DNA from: Spinacia oleracea
Taxonomy: Eukaryota; Streptophyta; Magnoliopsida; Caryophyllales; Amaranthaceae
Direction of reading: 5' to 3'
Assembly (NCBI RefSeq): GCF_020520425.1
Contig: NC_079489.1
Span: forward strand, 14,842,001 to 14,906,000
Length of the DNA stretch: 64,000 bases
Shown here: one piece after another, positions 22,200 to 33,216 of the stretch
How positions within the stretch are numbered: the first letter of the stretch is position 1
How the letters are laid out: each line of letters opens with the position of its first letter
Program-made: the position numbers and the translations under genes
Notes under the pieces: generated by a model
Databases searched by the model: none
Told to the model about the DNA's origin: nothing
The model's input: only the letters and a program-made list of their open reading frames with translations

Positions 22200-23185
22200 G
22201 ATTGAATTTCCCCTTCTGATAATCGTTAGAAGTTTTGCACCCAAAAAAAAAAAAAAAGGTTAGAAGTTCACCCCCTCTCCTTTTATTTATTTATTTTTGA
22301 AATCCAAGTTCACTCCCTCTCTAATGACTCAATTTAAAGTGACGTACTTGTATTGTGAATAACATTTATAATGACTGACTTATATTGTGAATAGCATTTA
22401 TCGTTTAATGACTTATTTAAAGGAGATGACCTAGTATCAAGAGTCAAGACTATCATCAACTACTCTTCCATCCCTATTTAATACGGAGTAGATTGTGAAT
22501 AAAAAGGGTAAAGGGAGTACTCAACTACTGAACATGTTCCCAAAAAGCTAGTGAACATGTTCCCAAAAGGCTAGTGAACATGTTGAACTGATTTAGACCC
22601 ATATTTTGTACAACAACACCCTTAAACAACAAATTTCCTCCACTTAATTTTCTACAATTCCTTATTTATCAAAAAAGCAGTAATAGAGCAGATAATATCT
22701 TTATTACTCCAATATTTGTTTGATTCTAAAAACGTGCATCACACTTTCACGCAAACTTCATTTGCGATTTTATCGTAATTTTCCAATATGATAAAGAAAA
22801 AAATAAAATAATGCAAAAATATACTCCGTATTTTTTAAAATTTCTTTTTAAAGAAAAGTACTCCTTCTGTTTTTAAAAGTTTTCCAATTTCTCCTATTGG
22901 TGTTCCCTTTTTCTTTTCTTTTTTGAATCTGTTTTTTTTTTACAAATTCCCCCCCACCCCCCTCCCCACAAAAAATACTCTAATTCTACAAAATATTTCA
23001 TTCACTTATCCAATTATTCTCATTGATTTCCCTACATACCAAATTTAATTCATTCATCTATATTATTTTATGATTTTTTAATAATACGTCTCATTTCTTT
23101 CTTTCTTTATTTATTCATCTCTCTTTTACTTATTCTAAAAGTAAAATCTTCGTACTTTAATCATTACCTTTACACTCAACGGTAA
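22200..23185. other. Intergenic stretch with short tandem repeat
   Basis: No gene recognised. Three tandem copies of a 23-bp unit containing GAACATGTTCCCAAAA lie at about 22525-22584. Several T- and C-rich tracts (22925-22975) and scattered ACTCCGT/ACGGAG motifs (22485, 22825) suggest eroded Stowaway ends. Confidence 0.4.
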
Positions 23186-23189
23186 CTTT

Positions 23190-23421
23190 TGTATAAGACC
23201 GCCTTACCGGAAAGACCACTTTGGTTGCTTCACTAATTGGTTCCATTTTTTAACTGATTGGTTACATTGCTTAATTAATTGATTCAATTGCTTAACTAAT
23301 TAATTTATTTGCTTCACTAATTGGTTTCAGTGGTTAACTAATTAGTCCAAGTGCTTAACTAATTGGTTCCATTGCTTAACTTATACCAATATGGTCTTTT
23401 GTGTAAGATAAAAGTTTGTAT
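23190..23421. mobile_element. Element with about 21-bp tandem repeats
   Basis: The core (23222-23381) is about seven imperfect copies of a unit like TTGCTTAACTAATTGGTTCCA. It is bounded by GTATAAGACCGCCTTACCGG on the left and an imperfect inverse (GGTCTTTTGTGTAAGATAAA) on the right. This looks like a small DNA transposon or MITE with a minisatellite core; the family is not named. Confidence 0.55.
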
Positions 23422-23861
23422 ACACTCGATTCTACCAAGATTTCAAGTTTCTTAATTAATCTCTCCCGATTACAACCGAAAATAACATAAGAGAATAAAA
23501 GGAGTACAATAAACCTTATGTTTGTCTTCCCTCGATCATGTACCCTAACTTCTCTTTACTTATAGCGTAAAATGAAAAATAGAAAATAAAAAATCATAGA
23601 ACGGAGGAATACTCCGAATAAAAAACAAAAAGAGAAATAAAGTCAAAAGAAAAATTCAAATTTCCAGCTCCTCCTCTCTCCTCAATCACGTATTCACGTA
23701 CAGTCGGTTCAATTTGTTCAAACAACAAGCAAACTAATAGTAATAAAACTACTCCGTATTTCGTAATTAAATTAGTACAGCACTAAATTACAACTAACTA
23801 TTCATAAATACAGTAATTCAACAAAAACAACAATTCAAAAGAGTAAATACTTCTTGTTCAA

Positions 23862-24149
23862 TCAAATAGTACAACCACAACAAGTATAGAAAAAGCAGAG
23901 GAGAGAAAATAAAGCAAGAGATTCAATCAAAGTCACCAAATTCCACAGCACGTTGTCCACCACCCAGAAATTCAGCCACTGTAACCTCTCCGCCGTGAAG
24001 TTCGTGAAACCAAATTCCGGCCACTGGAACACGGCGGAGAGTGAAGATGAAGCTCCCTGAAGTCCTATCTCTGACCACCGGTATATCGACGCTGTCGCCG
24101 CCCTCCACATCCTCCCCATCGATGTGATCTTGCCTCCTCTGCCCTTCAA
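23862..24149 (-). other. Possible small coding fragment, unidentified
   Basis: The minus strand has a GC-richer patch (about 23930-24140) in an AT-rich area. Two overlapping frames are open. The 61-codon one (24108-23923) starts MEGGDSVDIPVVRDRTSGSF and reads like a globular protein end, finishing GGGQRAVEFGDFD. I do not recognise a family. There is no clear promoter, and no upstream exon was found. It may be a gene fragment carried by a transposon or a chance ORF. Confidence 0.25.
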
Positions 24150-24631
24150 ATAATTTGATTTTTGTTTTTTGATTTTTATTTTAGGTGAAATCTTTAGTTT
24201 TATATTGGGAAAAATAGTTGGAATGATTTTGATTGTGAGAAACGTGGAGGAAATTTTGATTGATGGTGATAGGGGGGATAATTTGTTGGAGTTGGGTGGA
24301 GGGAGAAGGGTCTAGTGAGGAGAGAGAATTTGGAGTTAAATGTTGGATTAATTTGTGGACCCACTTTTATTAATTGTGGAAATAATTACTCGTTATCAAA
24401 CAACCAATTACAAACGTAGAGTTGCGTCTTGCATTGTTAATTTGTGAGCATTTGAAATTATGAGTTGTGATTAAAGGTTTAAAATTTAGGGTATGTGTAT
24501 AATAAGTTTTAGGGGTGTTTGGTTAGAAGAGAGGTTTAAGGGAGAAAAGTATTTTTGAAGTGATTTAGTGATTTGATTTATTGAAAAAGTTATTGGCAGT
24601 ATTTGATTATGAGAGGTTTGGAAGAGAGTTT

Positions 24632-24632
24632 T

Positions 24633-24663
<31 letters not shown>
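24632..24663. repeat. (GT)n plus poly-G tract
   Basis: About seven GT units followed by about 18 G. Simple sequence, likely length-variable. Confidence 0.95.
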
Positions 24664-24664
<1 letters not shown>

Positions 24665-25198
24665 GCTCACTACATGAGCTTTTTGAATTTAGAGGTTCAA
24701 GATAGTAAATGTTGCTTAAAATAACAACTCTTACCAACCCTTAATATTTCTCTCTAAAAACATTGTTCACATATTAGAGCATCAATAGTGGTTATCTCTT
24801 AGGCGTTGTTTGGCAAAATTAGTGTTAGCGGGTAGCGGTTGACTAGTGGGTAGTAGTTAGAATAGAGATGAATAGTAGCGGGTAACGGTTAACTGTCAAA
24901 TTAGTGAGTGACTAATATGAGTGTTCGGTAAAAGTAGCGGCTGATATTGTAAAAAATAAAGTCAGAATATTATTTAAAACATTTTTTATAAATTTGTCAA
25001 ACGTTACCTGCTACCCGGCCTAAACACTACTAATTTTAATGCTTGACAAAAGCTATCAAACTGCTATCTCTACTGCTAACTGCTATTTTGTCAAACAATT
25101 ACAAATTTTACAAGTAGCGTCTTGACTAGCATTTGCCGCTACCCGTTACCCCAAACACACCCTTAGCCCACTCTTAAGGAGGGAGAAATTTTAAGAGT

Positions 25199-25548
25199 TA
25201 CTCCCTCAGTCCCTTTTTATTTTTACGCTTGCCATTATGCACGCGATTAACAAATAATTAATGTGGATAAAGATTCTCTTTTTATTTACTTAAACAATAC
25301 AAATTACGTTTATTAATGACATTTTCACTTTTATCAAATATTTGACATTGGAAAAATGAGAAACATGTAATGTTTCAATGGGAAAGTGTGAGAGATTTAA
25401 TGGTTAAAATAGCCCATTGAAATAATCATTTGACACGATTTTTAACAGAATATTTTGTACATGCTACAATATAAGTGGAAAGATTCTAACTGAAAAATGG
25501 AACACTGGAAATAGAAAGCATAAAGAATAAATAGTGACGAAGGGAGTA
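25199..25548. mobile_element. Stowaway MITE
   Basis: The left end CTCCCTCAGTCCC follows TA (25199-25200); the right end GACGAAGGGAG precedes TA (25547-25548). The interior is AT-rich and non-coding, 346 bp, within the MITE cluster. Confidence 0.8.
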
Positions 25549-25971
25549 ACTCTTAATGATATTAGGGTAGTTCATTCTTATTGAGAGATTGATTGGGACA
25601 TCCTTTAAATAAGAGGTAACTCTTAGAAAATAAGAAGGGGTGATGTGGAATAGTGATTGGTATTATGTTTTCCTTTTGACACTTTTGTTACAAAATTAAA
25701 ATAAAATATATGAAAAGTTATAAGAGGTAGGTTATTTCTTAGATCTTAAATTTTATAGATATATTTTGTTAAGAGATAGTGATGAGGTGGATGAGAAGAG
25801 AGACCAATAAATGGGGTAAATAAGAGATAGCCTACTATTAATGCTAAGAGCAACAATAGAAGTTCATTCTTAACTATCTCTTAAGAAGATAAAAAATTTA
25901 AGAGCTACCTCTTAGCAAAAAAAATAGGGTAACTCTTATTTACACTCTACGTACTTTTTAGGAGGTACACT

Positions 25972-26240
25972 TACTAGTTTCGGCTGTATTTTTTATAAGT
26001 CACAATTCTATATTTGGTAACTTTTATACTTATTCCCCAATTGTTTATTATTTTTTACTTTCTTATGAACCGACTTAAATCATAAATAATTCTATTTTTG
26101 GTAATATTTACACCCCATTTTTTTTACATTTCTTTATTGTCAACTACCCCAATTGCATCAGTATTATACCAAATTCAACTATGATTTCGTAATATTTGTA
26201 TCGGTCACGTGTGACTCCTAAACAAATACGGAGGGAGTAT
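25972..26240. mobile_element. Worn Stowaway-type MITE
   Basis: The right end GTGACTCCTAAACAAATACG then GAGGGAGTA is well preserved. The left end (CTAGTTTCGGCTGTATTTTT followed by TATAAGTCAC) is a mutated inverse. Internal CACAATTCTATATTTGGTAA and CATAAATAATTCTATTTTTGG are imperfect repeats. Confidence 0.5.
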
Positions 26241-26429
26241 ATGTTGATGGAGACATCCTCTAAATAAGAGGTAGCTCTTGGAAAATAAGAGGGAGTTGAG
26301 GTGGAATGTTGTGGAGTATTATGTTTGCCTTTTGTTAATTTTGTTATAAAGATAAAAAAAATATACAAATTAAAGTTAAATAAGTGGTAGTGTATAAGAG
26401 GTAGTGCATTTCTTGGGATTTTTTATAGC

Positions 26430-26773
26430 TACTCCCTCTGTATTTAATTAGAAGATACAATTTGACCGACACGTAGTTTTATGAGGGTATTTATTAAAAT
26501 AAGATAAAAGTGGGGTATTGAGTTATTATTTGTTGTAAGAAATTGATAGTTGGTGAATGATTTATTGTAGTAAAAAGAAAATGTGGATAAGTGTGAGAAT
26601 CACAAGAGGGAGTGAAGATTAATACAGAGTATAATTGAAAGTGGAGATCATGACATTCCAAAAATATGAATTGTATCTTTTAATTGAGTACGACCGATTA
26701 TAAGAAATGTATCTTTTAATTAAGTACGACCGGTTATGAGAAATGTATCTTTTAATCTAATACGAAGGGATTA
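26430..26773. mobile_element. Stowaway MITE with internal 38-bp tandem repeat
   Basis: The left end CTCCCTCTGTATTTAATTAG (26432 on, after TA) is the inverse of the right end TTTTAATCTAATACGAAGGG (to about 26771, before TA). Near the right end a unit containing GAAATGTATCTTTTAATTAA is repeated three times, so the terminal repeat itself has been amplified. Confidence 0.75.
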
Positions 26774-27426
26774 CTCATAACAAGAGTGATAATAAGAGGA
26801 GATCGACTCTTATTCAGGGGGCTCTTAATCTCTCTCCTATGCACTAACTATAAGACTTTTTTCCCAAAAATTGTATAACGTAACTCTTAAGAGCATGAAT
26901 AAGGTGAGTCTCTTAAGGGGCTCTTAAGGAGAGAGAAAAATAAGAGGTAGCTCTTAAGTGAGAAATGTGAGACTCTTAATTAGAGTTTGTAAGATAAAAT
27001 TCTGAAATAAGAGCTAGCTCGTACAAATAAGAGATAGTGCAGACACATCCTTTTTTTGCATGAAAAAAAATATAGAGTAAGAAAAAAATAAGAGGCAGTG
27101 TTAAGAGTTAGCCATTTCTATATTTTTTTGAGAGACTTCTATTTTTGAGTTTGTGCTTAGGTGGTATAGGAGAAAGATGAAGAGCTCCCTAAACAAGAGT
27201 CTCCCCTTATTGTTGTTCTTACAAACTCTAATTTAAAGCCTCCTATTTGCCACCTAAGAGGTAGCTCTTATTTTTTTCTCTCTCCTTAAGAGCCCCTTAA
27301 GAGACTCCCCTTATAGTTTGTAAGAGAAAATTCTGAAATAAGAGTTAGCTCCAACAATTAAGAATTAGTGACACATCATCATTTTTGCATGAAAAATGAA
27401 ATTAAAAAAGTGGGTAAGAGAGGATA

Positions 27427-30400
27427 AGACACTACTAGAAAATGGATGTTTAACGACAACCTATTGCCGACAATTTAAATAATATGTCGTGAAAATGAGT
27501 AGCGCATTAATCTATTACGACCCGTAGATTACCTTGTCGCTATTGTTTAGTAGTAAAAAAAAAAGAGAAAATATAAAATAAAATTGTTCGTCGTTACAAT
27601 CTATGCGGCGCAATTTTATGTTCAGAATCCTTCATATTCCAGGCACCGCTAACCTAAAATTCCAAAACCCTCTAATTGAACTCGCCTAAGTTTCGAATTC
27701 TTAAATTCATTTCTCTTTCTTCAAAGATGCGTGGTTGATGAAGGTGAATCTGTAGCGGATTGTCCACAAATTGTTCCTAATTTGGATGTCGTTATCTCTT
27801 TTCTCAATTGACTTGTAAGTTTTTTGGGGATTAATTTTCGATTGTTTGTTGAATTCTGTTCTTTCTCTTATTCTTATTCGATCGAAAAATTTGTGTGTCG
27901 TAGGTATTTTTTTATATGCGAGACTCGAGTAACTTTAAATTGGTTATTTGGATGGGTTAGGATAGGTTGAATCTCTGTTTATTTGTATTTTTTTCTATTT
28001 CTAATTGTTAATTTTTAGATTGGAAGTTTAGAGTTTCAGAGAGTGCGTTTCTAATAGCTTGATTGTGAATGCGTTTATTTAGAACCTACGGGCTAAGGAT
28101 CTGATGGTGTTGAACTCCGGTTAAAGGAAAGATTAACGTTACTTGAGTGTCCCTTTACGTATTTTTGAATATGTAATTGTAGTGAGAATCATTGATTGTA
28201 TAAATGTACTCGTTTTTGTGGTGGTAGATTTGAATTAGGTGTAGAAATATGGGTGATGATAATATTTTACCGTCGGTTCGCTCCGTGGTGTTCAAGGAGT
28301 CAGAAACCCTAGAAGGGAAATGTATTAAGATTGAGGGTTATGATTTTAATCAAAGAGTTAACTATCCCCAGATTTTTAAATCGTTGGTCTCCACCAGTTT
28401 CCAAGCATCGAATCTCGGAGAAGCTATTGATGTTGTTAATGAAATGGTAAGCTAGAGCTTTAGTGTGAAATACAGTTTTACGCGTCTGCTTGTTTTTGTA
28501 TCGTGTTGGTTTTAGGTGTTTCGTGGTTCAAAGCTAGATTGGCGACTGGCAAATGAAATAGCAGCTGAAGATTGCAGGGAAGAAGAGAGGAATCATGTTT
28601 TTAGGGAGTCCGTGAGGTGAAAAATATTCTTAGATTTTACGTCGAATCTTATCTCTTCCAGTTTCCGTGACAATGTACGATATCTTGTTCATCATATGGT
28701 GAGATAACCTTCAAAGTTTTTCTAATATGCTTTGTTTTAAATTTTTTTTCCCTGTTTTTTTCTCATTTGAACATGAAAAGAGATGTGGACTTGGCTGTTC
28801 CAGACTTCCAGCTATATCTTTCTGTAGATTAAGTGCTTAATATTTTCTTGGGTACTCTTGTAGTCTTGTTTAGGGGATAGATGTATAAGATTTACGTAAA
28901 ACAATAGAATGGAAAATAACATGCTTGCACAGAGATTGCACTTCTGTGGTTTGATTTTTTTTGAGGGGGAACTTCTGTTGTTCGATAAGAAGGCAGGAAG
29001 TGAGCCATTAATTCAAACACCCGCAATTACATTCCCTCGCTCTTTATAGTTCGGCTGTATCATTGTGATGCCAGAAAGACTTAGAATGGCTATAATAATG
29101 GTTGTCACATGTTGGAGTTGTTGTTTTTGATCCGTTTATAAGGTAACAAGTTGGGAGGAAATTTAGTTAAAGGAGGGGCTAAGGAACCATTCTGCACATT
29201 ACTTTTGTTGCTGGGAGGTAGTGTTAATGAAATAATATAGTTTGTTTTTCTTTTTCTTCAGGGGAACCCTTCACTCCTTAAGTTTTGTTGCTCGCGAAAT
29301 GCTTTCCATGAACTAATATCAGACTTTGGAAAGTAGTTATTCAAACACAAAAAGACAAGGGGAAACCAAAAGAGTAGAATTCTCTGAACAAATCTTGGAT
29401 TTGATTTTCTGTTCTTTGCCGAATTTCTGGTTTGATACTCTGTAGGTCTGTCAAAAACATAAATTGTGGCTGTTGATCATGATTCGAAGCATAAAATACT
29501 GTGTAGTCTATCTAATTTGAATTATTGATTAATTATTTCTCTTAGCTATTTTCAGCCATTTGAACTGTCAATTGAAAGCTGCGTTTTGCACACACTATAC
29601 GTCTCTGTACTTTATCATAGTATCATGACCATGTTATGCAACAAATAGTTTAGTATTCTAATTTTTTTCCTACTCTCTTAGATTGGAGTATTTGACTAAA
29701 AAGTTTGGTATTTGCTTATATTCAGGTCGATGTTGTTGTAACTACTACAGGCGGCGTAGAAGAAGATCTTATAAAATGTCTTGCACCTACACTTAAAGGT
29801 GATTTTCCTTACCTGGAGCTAAATTACGCTCGAAAGGATTGAATCGCATATCAAGCAATTCAAGAAAATAGGCGATATATGGTAATGCAAAGAGAATGAA
29901 TTGAGGGTTGACTTTCTTTAGGTGACTTTGATAATACTTACCTACAATTGCTACGGATGTAATTTTCATTTTATTTATGTTGTTTGTTTTGTCTCATAAA
30001 GATTAAATCCAAGTCTCTAGCATTGGGTTATAGGTTTGCGAGGAGGAATACAACTTAAAGATACATCTTAAAGATTGTCACAGGCTAATGATACTATTCC
30101 TACTGCACAAGAAGGATTAGAAATGCTGATGTCAACTGCTTGATGATCCTATCCTATCAGAAATGGCAAATGCTTGAACACGGGAAGCAGCTACACATGA
30201 TCTTACACATGATCTTTGGTGTAGTTTTTCTTTGTTTTAGTTTAAGAAAAAAGAGTTATAGATTTCACCTAAGTAAGAACATGTGATTATCTTATTAGAA
30301 TGGTTGTTTTGACTCACTGAACCTGATTTTATATATCAGATATGATAAAATGTTTATTATGCTGAATGAAATTATTATTATATTTTTTTATGATTTTGAA

Positions 30401-30833
30401 CAAAATAGCAGGTTGCAGAATACTTACATTAACGACAAACTACTATTAGTTTTGTGTAATAATGATTACGACAAAATATTTTGTCGTTGCAAGAAAAGTC
30501 AAAATACAAATTTAACCTCTTTTTACGTCAACATTGTTTGTCGTTCTTCTCTATATGTTCGACATTAAAAAAATACCTATAACGACAACAAAACAAATCG
30601 TCGTTAATACATAACGACAAACGTTCATTTTGTCGTTAAATAAGTAACGACGAACTATCATTTTGTCGTGTAAAATTCACGACGAACGTCGTCGTTAAAA
30701 CCAATAACGTCGGAACCTGTTACGACAAAACCAACGACGAACTTAGTTTGTCGTTAAAGGTTTTAACGACCACTTTTTGGACCTATTACGACAAATAAGT
30801 TCGTCGTTATAAAGCTTTTTTCTAGTAGTGAGA
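27427..30833. mobile_element. CACTA (En/Spm) element carrying a deoxyhypusine synthase fragment
   Basis: The element spans 27430-30830 (3,401 bp). It begins CACTACTAGAAAA and ends TTTTTTCTAGTAGTG, the diagnostic CACTA termini, with the 3-bp duplication AGA on each side (27427-27429, 30831-30833). Both subterminal zones, especially 30440-30810, are full of AACGACAAA / TTTGTCGTT motifs in both orientations, as expected of transposase-binding arrays. No transposase was found. The interior instead holds intron-containing pieces of a host gene (28249 to about 29850). It is a non-autonomous gene-capturing element, inserted into a Tourist-like MITE. Confidence 0.92.
28249..29850 (+). pseudogene. Captured deoxyhypusine synthase fragment (DHS)
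   Basis: Deoxyhypusine synthase modifies eIF5A. Three exons of its N-terminal half are recognisable. Exon A, 28249-28446, starts ATGGGTGATGAT and reads [20 protein letters not shown] and [19 protein letters not shown]. Exon B, 28534-28698, reads LDWRLANEIAAEDC and, later, FTSNLISSSFRDNVRYLVHH. Exon C, from 29726, reads [20 protein letters not shown] and PTLKGDF. Splice borders GT..AG are retained (donors 28447 and 28699; acceptors 28532-28533 and 29724-29725). Damage: an in-frame TGA at 28618-28620 where Cys is expected, a one-base deletion near 29807, and loss of all downstream exons including the catalytic lysine region. It lies in a CACTA transposon and is surely not functional. About 600 bp upstream of the ATG may be the captured leader. 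Confidence 0.88.
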
Positions 30834-31790
30834 GCTATGGTTAAGAGTTAGTACATTTCGACAAGCTTTGGAAGAAAACTCTTATTAGGAGTTAGTGTTT
30901 GAGTGTCATATGAGAGAGGATTAACAACCCTCTAAATAAAAGTAGAGCATCAATGGTAGGGGTCACTCTAATTCGCCCACTCTTAATATCTCTCTTCATC
31001 CGACTTCCATTTTCTTTTTCCTATATGCAGCTTTGTATCCAGGTAATTTTTTTTTTTTTCTAATTGAGTATATATATTTTTTTTTATATATAATTCAAAT
31101 TAAGAATTTCGGTATTTATTTATTGTCTGCCTTTCTTATTTTTCCTGTTCCGTGGTTGCATCCATGAAGGCGAGCACGTGAGAGCTTCCAAATGAGTGAA
31201 AATGCTAATTATCAAAAAGCTCAACATAAGTGCTTTTTGCAATTAAATATTCGAGAAAGTGAAGGTAAAACGACTACTTTGTCCTAATATTGCCTAAATT
31301 ACAACACTAACCAAGCTTAGCACCCTACATTATAAAATCGCCCGCGCCTCCTTCATTCACCCATTTTGCTACTCGTTTATTGTTGTAATAAATTTATATT
31401 AGTATTTTAAAGTACTTGAAAATTATTAAAATCATGCTTGTAAATATCATTAAATTAAGAATAATTTGTTTTTTTTCAAAAAGAAAATGTTTTATATTTT
31501 TTTAAGGGAAAATACATTTTATTTATTTATTTCAAAGTTTATTCAAAAAATAAAGAAAAAACAATTAACATAATAAATTACTTGTCTAATACTAATAGAA
31601 AAGTCTCAACAGTAAAGCATGTCAATGTCCTCAAGGGTCATTTTACATGCAAAACATCAAACAAGTAATTTACCAAACACTATTACATAGTCAACTAATT
31701 CAACCAACTAGTCAAATCAGCTAATACTAAAAGCTAACAGCTAATCAATTAATCCAGCTAACAACTAACGACTCATATTCTAGGATGAAA
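30834..31790. other. MITE remainder and AT-rich intergenic DNA
   Basis: 30834 to about 30985 is the right half of the Tourist-like MITE interrupted by the CACTA element (ends near AGAGCATCAATGGTAGGGG). From 31000 to 31790 is AT-rich sequence with no gene; 31690-31770 has repeated AGCTAACAGCTAA-like motifs of possible transposon-end origin. Confidence 0.5.
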
Positions 31791-31792
31791 AA

Positions 31793-33200
31793 TGTTAGGT
31801 TATGATTCATATGACAATTCATAAATCATGCGGAAAAACCATAAAGCCAGGAAAACATATTATTTACACATAATCATTTAGCATAGTTTAGATGCATACT
31901 CTTTGTTGCGTGCCTTCCCTAGCTGCGCCCGAACCGAACAAGAACAAGTCTTTAGGACTCCAAGTGTCGTCCCTCCGTAGATAGTCCACAGCACGTCCGG
32001 ATCCGCCTTAAGATTGACCAACTAGAATCGCCCTTAAGGTACTATTATTTTCGGCACTTTATAGGCAAATGTGTGACTGAATTTTTCTCTCAAAAACTCA
32101 CTTTGAATACTTTGAAACTTGTTATAAATTGTGAGCCCTAGCCTCATATTTATAGGGGTATGGAAAGGGAATCGAAATTCTATTCAGATACAAATTAATT
32201 AAACCTAGAATCCTACAAGAACTCTAATTTAATTAATTTATCAAATAGAATTAGGAATTTAATCATTAACCGAACTCTGCATGTTTTAGGAAACGTGCAC
32301 GAACACAAACACTTGCACACACACGCACGACAGCCACGATGGGCCCCCATGCGTGCGCGCGAGCAGCAGCCCACGCAGCGCCCGCGCGCGCTGCGCGCTG
32401 CGCGTGCTGTGCGCGCTGTGCGCGCTGCGCAGCCTGCTGGGCCTGGCCTTGCGCTGGGCCTGGCGTGGCTGTTTGTGCGGCGCGCTTGGCTTGCTGGGCG
32501 ATGGCCTGGCTTCGTGCTGGGCCTCGTCCGGCAGGCCTCGTCCGATGCTTATTCGTACGATGCGCTTCCGATTAAATTTTCCGATTCCGGAATTCATTTC
32601 CGATACGAACAATATTTAATATTTCCGATTCCGGAATTAATTTCCGTTTCGAACAAATATTTAATATTTCCGTTTCCGGAATTATTTTCCGATTCCGGTA
32701 ATATTTCCGATTCTGACAATATTTCCGTTTCCGGCAATATTTCCGATTCTGGCAATATTTCCATTTCCGATAATATTTTCCGATACGTACCATGTTTCCG
32801 TTTCCGGCAACATCTACGACTTGGATAATATTTATATTTCCGATACGATCCATATTTCAGTTTCCGGCAATATCATCGTTTCCGGAGTATTCATTTCTTG
32901 CCTGTGACGATCTTAGCTCCCACTGAAACCAAGATCCGTCGGTTCCGAATATTCATAGATGGAGTATTTAATGCCATTAAATACTTGATCCGTTTACGTA
33001 CTATTTGTGTGACCCTACGGGTTCAGTCAAGAGTAAGCTGTGGATTAATATCATTAATTCCACTTGAACTGAAGCGGCCTCTAGCTAGGCATTCAGCTCA
33101 CTTGATCTCACTGAATTATTAACTTGTTAATTAATACTGAACCGCATTTATTAGACTTAACATAGAATGCATACTTGGACCAAGGGCATTATTTCCTTCA
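31793..33200 (-). repeat. 3' LTR of the copia element
   Basis: 1,408 bp. It contains a GC-rich block (about 32290-32540) dominated by GCGCGCTGCGCG-like repeats and then a 320-bp array of TTTCCGATTCCGG / TTTCCGTTTCCGG units (32573-32890). Confidence 0.93.
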
Positions 33201-33216
33201 GTCTCCCACTTGTCCT
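33201..33216 (-). other. Polypurine tract of the copia element
   Basis: On the minus strand GGACAAGTGGGAGAC abuts the 3' LTR, in the place where plus-strand DNA synthesis is primed. Confidence 0.8.

Larger units (their letters stand above)
24777..27429. repeat. Cluster of nested Tourist-like and Stowaway MITEs
   Basis: Repeated copies, in both orientations, of a sequence family built from GAGCATCAATAGTGG-type ends and internal TAAGAGGTAGCTCTTA / CTCTTAAGGGGCTCTTAAGG motifs (24777, 25560-25950, 26255-26420, 26790-27110, 27200-27420). The GAGCA(A/T)C...AATAG termini resemble PIF/Harbinger Tourist MITEs. Between 24795 and 25165 is another inverted-repeat element with GTTTGGCAAAATTAG-like left and GGTAACGGGTAGCGGC-like inverse right ends. 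No coding sequence is seen. The CACTA element sits inside the last copy; that copy resumes at 30834. Confidence 0.65.

Noticed and set aside
24486-30990. Possible CRISPR-like or clustered regular repeats in the AAGAG/CTCTTA region
   Set aside because: Spacing is irregular, units occur in both orientations, and the host is a plant; they are nested MITE copies.
32295-32828. 177-codon ORF in the LTR (and an identical one at 41258-41791)
   Set aside because: It arises from the GC-rich and TTTCCG arrays; the same ORF in both copies simply reflects LTR duplication.
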